DNA of 64,000 nucleotides from Cryptomeria japonica. Taxonomy: Eukaryota > Streptophyta > Pinopsida > Cupressales > Cupressaceae. Below, one piece after another: positions 58,501 to 64,000 of this stretch (positions are counted from its first letter, which is position 1; each line of letters starts with the position of its first letter). Below the pieces are notes generated by a model. That model saw only the letters and a program-made list of their open reading frames with translations. It searched no databases and had not been told where the DNA came from. The translations under genes and the position numbers were made by a program. Location of the stretch: assembly GCF_030272615.1 (NCBI RefSeq), contig NC_081410.1, forward strand, positions 228,012,915 to 228,076,914. Reading direction: 5' to 3'.

Positions 58501-61210
58501 GAGAGCTAGATTTTCTTTTTGTAGCTCAGAGATTTTTTGTAGACACACCCATTTTTTGTAGCCCTTACGATTCTTTCTTCGATGGGAGTTTGTATATGTC
58601 AGTTGAAATTATTTTGTCCCCTGAGACTTGATGATTATATATATACGAGATCTAATTGGACTTCATAGTACTTGTGTTGATTGATTATGAGATGTCTTCT
58701 ATATGCTTTATTCTATATGTATGCATAAAAAAAATTTCAATATGGATGTATGTAATGCAGATGAATATGAATGTTTGTTTTTGTTTCTTTTCATATGCAA
58801 ATAAATGATGAAAATGAGAAATGAGTAATGCAAATATTTTATATGTATATTTTTTTTCTATGCAATAAGATGAATGCGAATGAGTGATAATGAAATGTGT
58901 GAATCTATATAAGATGCTTATGTATGAAGCTAACATCTCAATACACAAGTACTCGATCGAAGAAATGATGAAAAAGCGACCACTCAGCTAAGAAATGATG
59001 ATGCTTATAACTCTCATTCAGAAGATAAAGAGATTATTACCATATCGAAATCACTTTAAATTCACAAAATACAGAATGAAATGCAAAATGAGATGGAAAA
59101 TGAAATGCAACCTAAACCTAGTCACTGGATTTAAAAGGCTTAAGTTTCATCACTGAGCATAAAATACATAACAGATAGATTAGAGTTCCTTTCTTTTCAT
59201 GTGCAATATTAATTATCTTGTCCGCAATGACCCATTTTTTTTTGTTCATATCCTTGGACAGATTTCGCAGGGACCCGGATTGCATGATAAAGAAATTCGC
59301 TCAAAACAGACAAAGAAATGATGAGAACCTCCCTATAGCATACAAATAAGCAGAGTCGAGGTATGTGTGGTGATTTCACCTTGATGTGAAGGCTCTTATC
59401 ACAGACACCCAGCTTATTAGATGTTTCTAGATCATTGGAATCATTCCTACAAGCAGAAAAAAAAAGAAAATATTATGCCCCCAATCCTTGCTTCTCTTAG
59501 TCAAGTTAGACTTCCTCGAGTTACTCAGAGGGATAATAATTGAAAACCAATATAAAAGACAACATACAAAGAAATTTTTTCATGCATAGCTCAAACTTTT
59601 TAATGATCATTTTCCATTATGTTGTTTTGCTTGTGCACTTAGTGATAAAACTCTTCGATAGTTAGGAGGTAGGTGACTGACTCAGAGTAGATGATTGGGT
59701 TTCATTGACAAAAAGATGACTTGGTTGATACTGCTTAGGACATGTAAATTGCTCAGTTGATTACCCTAAGACTAGGACATTAATCAATTTCAAGCCATGG
59801 GGGTTCTAATGAACCAGAATGTCACAAATGTGACTGAAATATATGTAAGCAAAAGCATAGATGCAACACTTCAGTACAGGAGATAAGACTAACTTGGACA
59901 AAATCCAACAACCATACTGATCTATGTCATTGTTTTGATTTGATGATCATTGATAGGAATGTCTGGTTTCAAAGAGTAAGTACCTCGTATAAGATCGATC
60001 TGTCTGGTTTCAAGTGCACCCTTCCTTGTATAAGACATGTTGATGTTTGATAGAGTTTGATAGATAGATTAACAAGACATGTGATAAGTATGATTGCGGA
60101 CTTTGATATTTTGTTTGAATGTTGAATTGGTTTAAAGGATAGTCTATGCTTTCTTGCTTCGATTTTTCAGTTTTTTTGATTTTGTTAGTTTTTGAGTTTT
60201 AGGATTTTGTCCAAGACATTTTATGATTTTTAGGAGTTTGTTCAGGACCTTCTATTATTTATTTTTTTAGGATTTTCTTAGGTATGCCCCCACTATGCAG
60301 ACCTATATGACATGATGATTTGTAGAATGCATATGGAGACAATGATTTTTTGATATGACCCATGTTAATGCAATATGCATGATGAAGATGCATTTCCTAT
60401 TCGAACAAGGATGATTGTGTTTGTTTAGCACTTTGTAATACACCAATTGAATTGGAGGTACAAAACATTTCATAGATAAGCAGTCAATCGATCCTTAAAG
60501 TCCCTTGGAACAACCAAATTAACACACTTAGTGACTAGGATTTACAAATGGAGATGCGGAAAACTTCCCCATAGATTCTTGAAAATTTGATCATCTTTTG
60601 CCCATGTGAGTGCAAATGAGCTAATTACCACTCTTATGTTCACTAAAGATCCTTAGCATCCTATATGACTAGCTACGTGGATTATTCTAACTTCAAAAGC
60701 ATCCTGAATAGAGCCTCGCTACTAGCAAGCCTTGAGAGCTCCGACGAGGTTATAAACTGTAATTTCTCGAATATTGCTCCATTGCCAGTAGGCGTCCATA
60801 GCCCTAATGGAGTTACTCACATTTTCTCATAGTCAAGATTTTTGTCGCACTTGCATGCATGATATTTCAGTTATATATCATTGCTCTTTTGCCTTGAGAT
60901 GAATATTTGGCATAAAACTTTTCTTTTTCTTTTTTTTTCTTGTTTTTTTTTTGCCTTGACTTGTAAGTAATGAAACCTACTTGGGTGTGACAATTATAGT
61001 GGCGCTGAAGTAGAATTTTAGATTTTTCACCAGTCATATGATCAACTAGGTGTCTAGAATGAATTAGAGATTTTTTTTAATGTGTTTGAGATATAACAAT
61101 TAATAGTTTTTGGGTTAACAAGTCTCAAATAGTGAAATCACTACCCAACTATAAGTAAAGCGTCGTCACAGGGTAATGTTGAAAATGAATGACATTATGA
61201 CCTCAAGGAC
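58501..61210. other. Unassigned non-coding DNA
   Basis: AT-rich, with AAATGATGA-type words and text such as TATGCCCCCAC near 60283. No convincing gene or element ends. Some could be the internal non-coding part of the element whose LTR ends at 54957. Confidence 0.3.
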
Positions 61211-61569
61211 TGTTGGCATTTGGCATTATAACAGACAAGGAGAGATTGTTGGCATTTCAATAAGGATATTGAGAAGGTTGTTGATGATTATGGATATAAC
61301 TGATTAAGGATGTTTACTGTCTTAATATTATTATTTTGTCATTGATGTCAAGAAATTGATTTTCTAAATCAATATGATGTTGCCATATCTTGGGAAGTAT
61401 GATTTGATGAGTAGAAAGATGTCGGTAAAAGACACAGAAAGAATATGATGAATAAGGAGAGATATAAGTTATTCAATGGGCAACTATTATCGAGTTAGAC
61501 AATGATAAGATCTTGATGATTAGATTGTTTTGATATCCTACATATGTTATTGATTGAAAGGTTAATACT
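61211..61569 (+). repeat. Element E, left LTR (visible minimum extent)
   Basis: The end given is where comparison with the right LTR stops at the window edge; the real LTR may be longer. The motif AGATTGTTGGCATTTC repeats the LTR start at about 61246. Confidence 0.75.
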
Positions 61570-61643
61570 ATACTATATTAGCCAAGTATGTCAGAAGACA
61601 TCATGCACCAAGTTAGATTATAGGAGATAAGGATGATCTAGTG

Positions 61644-63227
61644 ATGACAAGGAACAAACTGAGACATAACACATGTCTGATATTTGAATTTGAACCGAGA
61701 ATAGTGAAAGAGGCATTTAACAGTGAAGATTGGATAAATGCTATGATAGAAAAGATTGATCAAATCAAGAAAAATGACACATGGACATTGGTCCCAAGAT
61801 CAAAGGACAAAAATGTAATCGGTGCAAAGTGGATTTTCAGAAACAAGTTGAATGAAAAAGGAGAGGTCATTCGAAATAAAGCAAGACTAGTTTGCAAAGG
61901 TTATGCCCAAGAAGAAGGAATTGATTATGGTGAGACTTTTGCACCTGTAGCAAGACTTGAAGGAGTAAGAACATTGTTGGCATATGCTGCTTACAAGAAT
62001 TTCAAGGTATATCAAATGGATGTCAAATCTGCATTTTTGAATGGAATATTAGACGAAGAATTTTTTATTGAACAACCTGAAGGATTTGTTGAAGACAATA
62101 ATAAAGATCAGGTATGTAAATTGAACAAAGCTTTATATGGTCTGAAACAAGCACCCAGAGCATGGTATGAAAGATTGCACTCTTATTTAATCAAGATTGG
62201 TTTTATAAGAACAAGTGAAAACAACAATATTTACATGAAGAATGATGAAAATGGAATACTGATCTCAGCCATATTTGTTGATGATATTATATTTTGTGGA
62301 AATGACTCTCTATGTAAGAACTTTGGAAATGAAATGAGCAAAGAATTTGAGATGTCATTAATTGGTGAGATAAAGTATTTTATAGGCATACATATACTGT
62401 AACTAAAAGATGAGATTTTCATTACTCAATCCAAGTACATAAAGGAAATCTTGAAGAAATTTAGAATGGAGGATTCAAAACCAGTAAGTACTCCTATGAC
62501 TACCAACTGTAAATTATCAAAGAATGATGAATCTGCATATGTTGATGAGACACTTTACCGATCCATGATTGGAAAGCTACAATATGTTGTTCACAACAGG
62601 CCAGACATAGCACATGTAGTAGGTATAGTTGCAAGATTCTTTGCAAATCCTAAGGAAACACACATGATAGCAATCAAGAGAATTTTTAGATACTTGAAAG
62701 GCACTGAGGATTATGGCTTAGTATATCAGAAAAGAAATGATTTTGATTTAAAAGTTTATACTGATGCTGATTGGGCAGGCAACATTGATGACAAAAAAAG
62801 CATAAGTGGAGGAGCTTTCTTTTTAGGAGAAAGACTAGTGAGTTGGCTTAGCAAGAAACAAGGATGTGTTTCACAGTCAACAACATAAGCTAAATACGTT
62901 GCTACAGCATTGAATTGTACCAACATAGCATGGATTAAACAACTGTTGGAAGGTATAAATGAGAAAGTTATCGAGCCAGTAACTATATTTTGTGACAATA
63001 CTAGTGCCATTAACATTTTAAAGAATCCTGTTATGCACTCTAAGTCAAAGCACATCTCTATCAAATATCATTATCTTAGAGATGAAGCTCAAGAGAAGAA
63101 ACTGGTGTTGGAGTATGTTAGCACAAAAGAACAAATAGCAAATATCTTCACCAAGCCACTGCCAAGGGACACTTTTGAGTATCTCAGAAGTAAGTTAGGG
63201 GTCCTACCCCTATCTTCTACTCACTGA
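61644..63227 (+). pseudogene. Copia reverse transcriptase and RNase H remnant
   Basis: RT part (61644-62402): [78 protein letters not shown] and the catalytic FVDDIIF, as in copia RT (Pfam RVT_2). A TAA at 62400-62402 interrupts just before QSKYIKEIL. The continuation has RSMIGKLQYV, RPDIAHVVG and RNase H text YTDADWAGNIDDKKSISGG, where the second TAA (62886-62888) replaces the Glu of the usual TEAEYVA. The end carries DNTSAINILKNPVMHSKSKH and IANIFTKPLPR and stops at 63225-63227. Reading in one frame is otherwise intact. Confidence 0.92.
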
Positions 63228-63630
63228 TCGAGTTCGGTGAAAGCATCAATTCGATGACTCTACCGAGTATCTTTTTAGGAGTTGATACTGATTTACACAC
63301 TTTAGGAGGTTTTCTAAAGGTGTACAGGAAATAATACAAGGAACAGGAATTGAAGACATAAATGCTCTAACCAAAGACTAAGTTGACACATAACAGCAGG
63401 AAATCACTTCATACAGGAAGAAATTATGTTTTAGTTCTTTACTTTTTGGCATTGTTGTCAAAGGGGGAGAAGACTGGAGAAGACTGAAGAAAAGAAAGAC
63501 TGAGATGAAGAGGGAAAGACTAATGTATGGGGTAGAATTTTGATGATAGAAGGAGAGCATTTCAGCATTTCAGAATCTCTCAGCAATCCGAATCAATTAG
63601 GTCAAATCAATTGGTTTTACCATCAATGCC
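63228..63630 (+). other. Element E, 3' internal non-coding region
   Basis: Non-coding DNA between pol and polypurine tract, including AAAGGGGGAGAAGACTGGAG at 63459-63478, which resembles the polypurine tract and may be a second one. Confidence 0.5.
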
Positions 63631-63642
63631 AAAGGGGGAGAT
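63631..63642 (+). other. Polypurine tract of element E
   Basis: AAAGGGGGAGAT directly before the LTR start TGTTGG. Confidence 0.85.
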
Positions 63643-64000
63643 TGTTGGCATTTGGCATTATAACAGACAAGGAGAGATTGTTGGCATTTCAATAAGGATA
63701 TTGAGAAGGTTGTTGATGATTATGGATATAACTGATTAAGGATGTTTACTGTCTTAATATTATTATTTTGTCATTGATGTCAAGAAATTGATTTTCTAAT
63801 TCAGTATGATGTTGCCATATCTTGAGAAGTATGATTTGATGAGTATAAAAATGTCGGTAAAAGACACAGAAAGAATATGATGAATAAGGGGAGAAATAAG
63901 TTATTCAATGGGCAACTATTACCAAGTTAGACAATGATGAGATCTTGATGATTAGATTGTTTTGATATCCTACATATGTTATTGATTGAAAGGTTAATAC
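63643..64000 (+). repeat. Element E, right LTR (truncated by window end)
   Basis: Collinear with 61211-61569 with a small number of differences. Confidence 0.85.

Larger units (their letters stand above)
61211..64000 (+). mobile_element. Element E: internally deleted Ty1/copia element, right end cut by the window
   Basis: The same LTR text (TGTTGGCATTTGGCATTATA) begins at 61211 and 63643 and stays collinear to the window end. A polypurine tract AAAGGGGGAGAT precedes the second LTR. Between them only the RT and RNase H part of pol survives; gag, protease, integrase and a primer site are missing. Two in-frame TAA codons break the pol remnant. A target duplication cannot be checked because the right end is outside the window. 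Confidence 0.88.

Overview
The window is a nested, mostly decayed transposable-element landscape from a large plant nuclear genome. Evidence: plant-specific families (plant mobile domain, Ptta/En/Spm-type transposase, CACTA TNP2 with DUF4218 and DUF4216, copia and gypsy elements), AT-rich intergenic DNA, and a primer-binding site matching plant tRNA-Trp. A gymnosperm is my best guess, from the degree of nesting and the types of gene relic; this is an inference. I see no intact single-copy host gene and no tRNA, rRNA or CRISPR.

Layout. 1-1213 is the C-terminal end of an unrecognised protein family (here 'family N', copy N0). 2.4-8.9 kb holds microsatellites, a LINE reverse-transcriptase scrap, a chromovirus integrase/chromodomain relic and two inverted LTRs of one gypsy family. 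8.9-10.5 kb is an inverted-repeat-rich array and an LTR-like end. From 31.2 kb down to 10.5 kb, on the minus strand, runs one broken intron-containing gene ('gene G'): a SET domain, then exons resembling plant transposase, then tandem 75-nt exons. It is split by element A (12402-26578, gypsy-like, TSD AGATT) and element C (27173-29441, small non-autonomous LTR element, TSD GGAAA). The left LTR of element A is itself split by a second, complete-looking copy of family N (N1, about 13280-19776).

33.9-44.8 kb is a probable solo copia-type LTR carrying two further insertions: element B (34096-41180, TSD GATAA, LTRs about 2% diverged, intact 989-codon gag-protease ORF but no pol) and element D (41859-44513, TSD CTCCT, non-coding). 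46.8-53.7 kb is a CACTA TNP2 relic on the minus strand, split by a third family-N copy (N3). 53.7-58.5 kb contains a minus-strand LTR and a plant-mobile-domain pseudogene. 61211 to the window end is a copia element reduced to LTR, RT/RNase H and LTR.

Most original material is in family N: three diverged copies of a protein of about 1,000 or more residues that I cannot name. Two copies are preceded by degenerate arrays whose cores are inverted repeats, and two carry a 3' hairpin with a compensatory base-pair change. The plant-mobile-domain relic also has a short array in front of it. Elements A and B form a second theme: gag-protease-only LTR elements with a tRNA-Trp primer site and repeated hairpin blocks in leader and LTR. 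Gene G (SET plus transposase-like exons) is a third.
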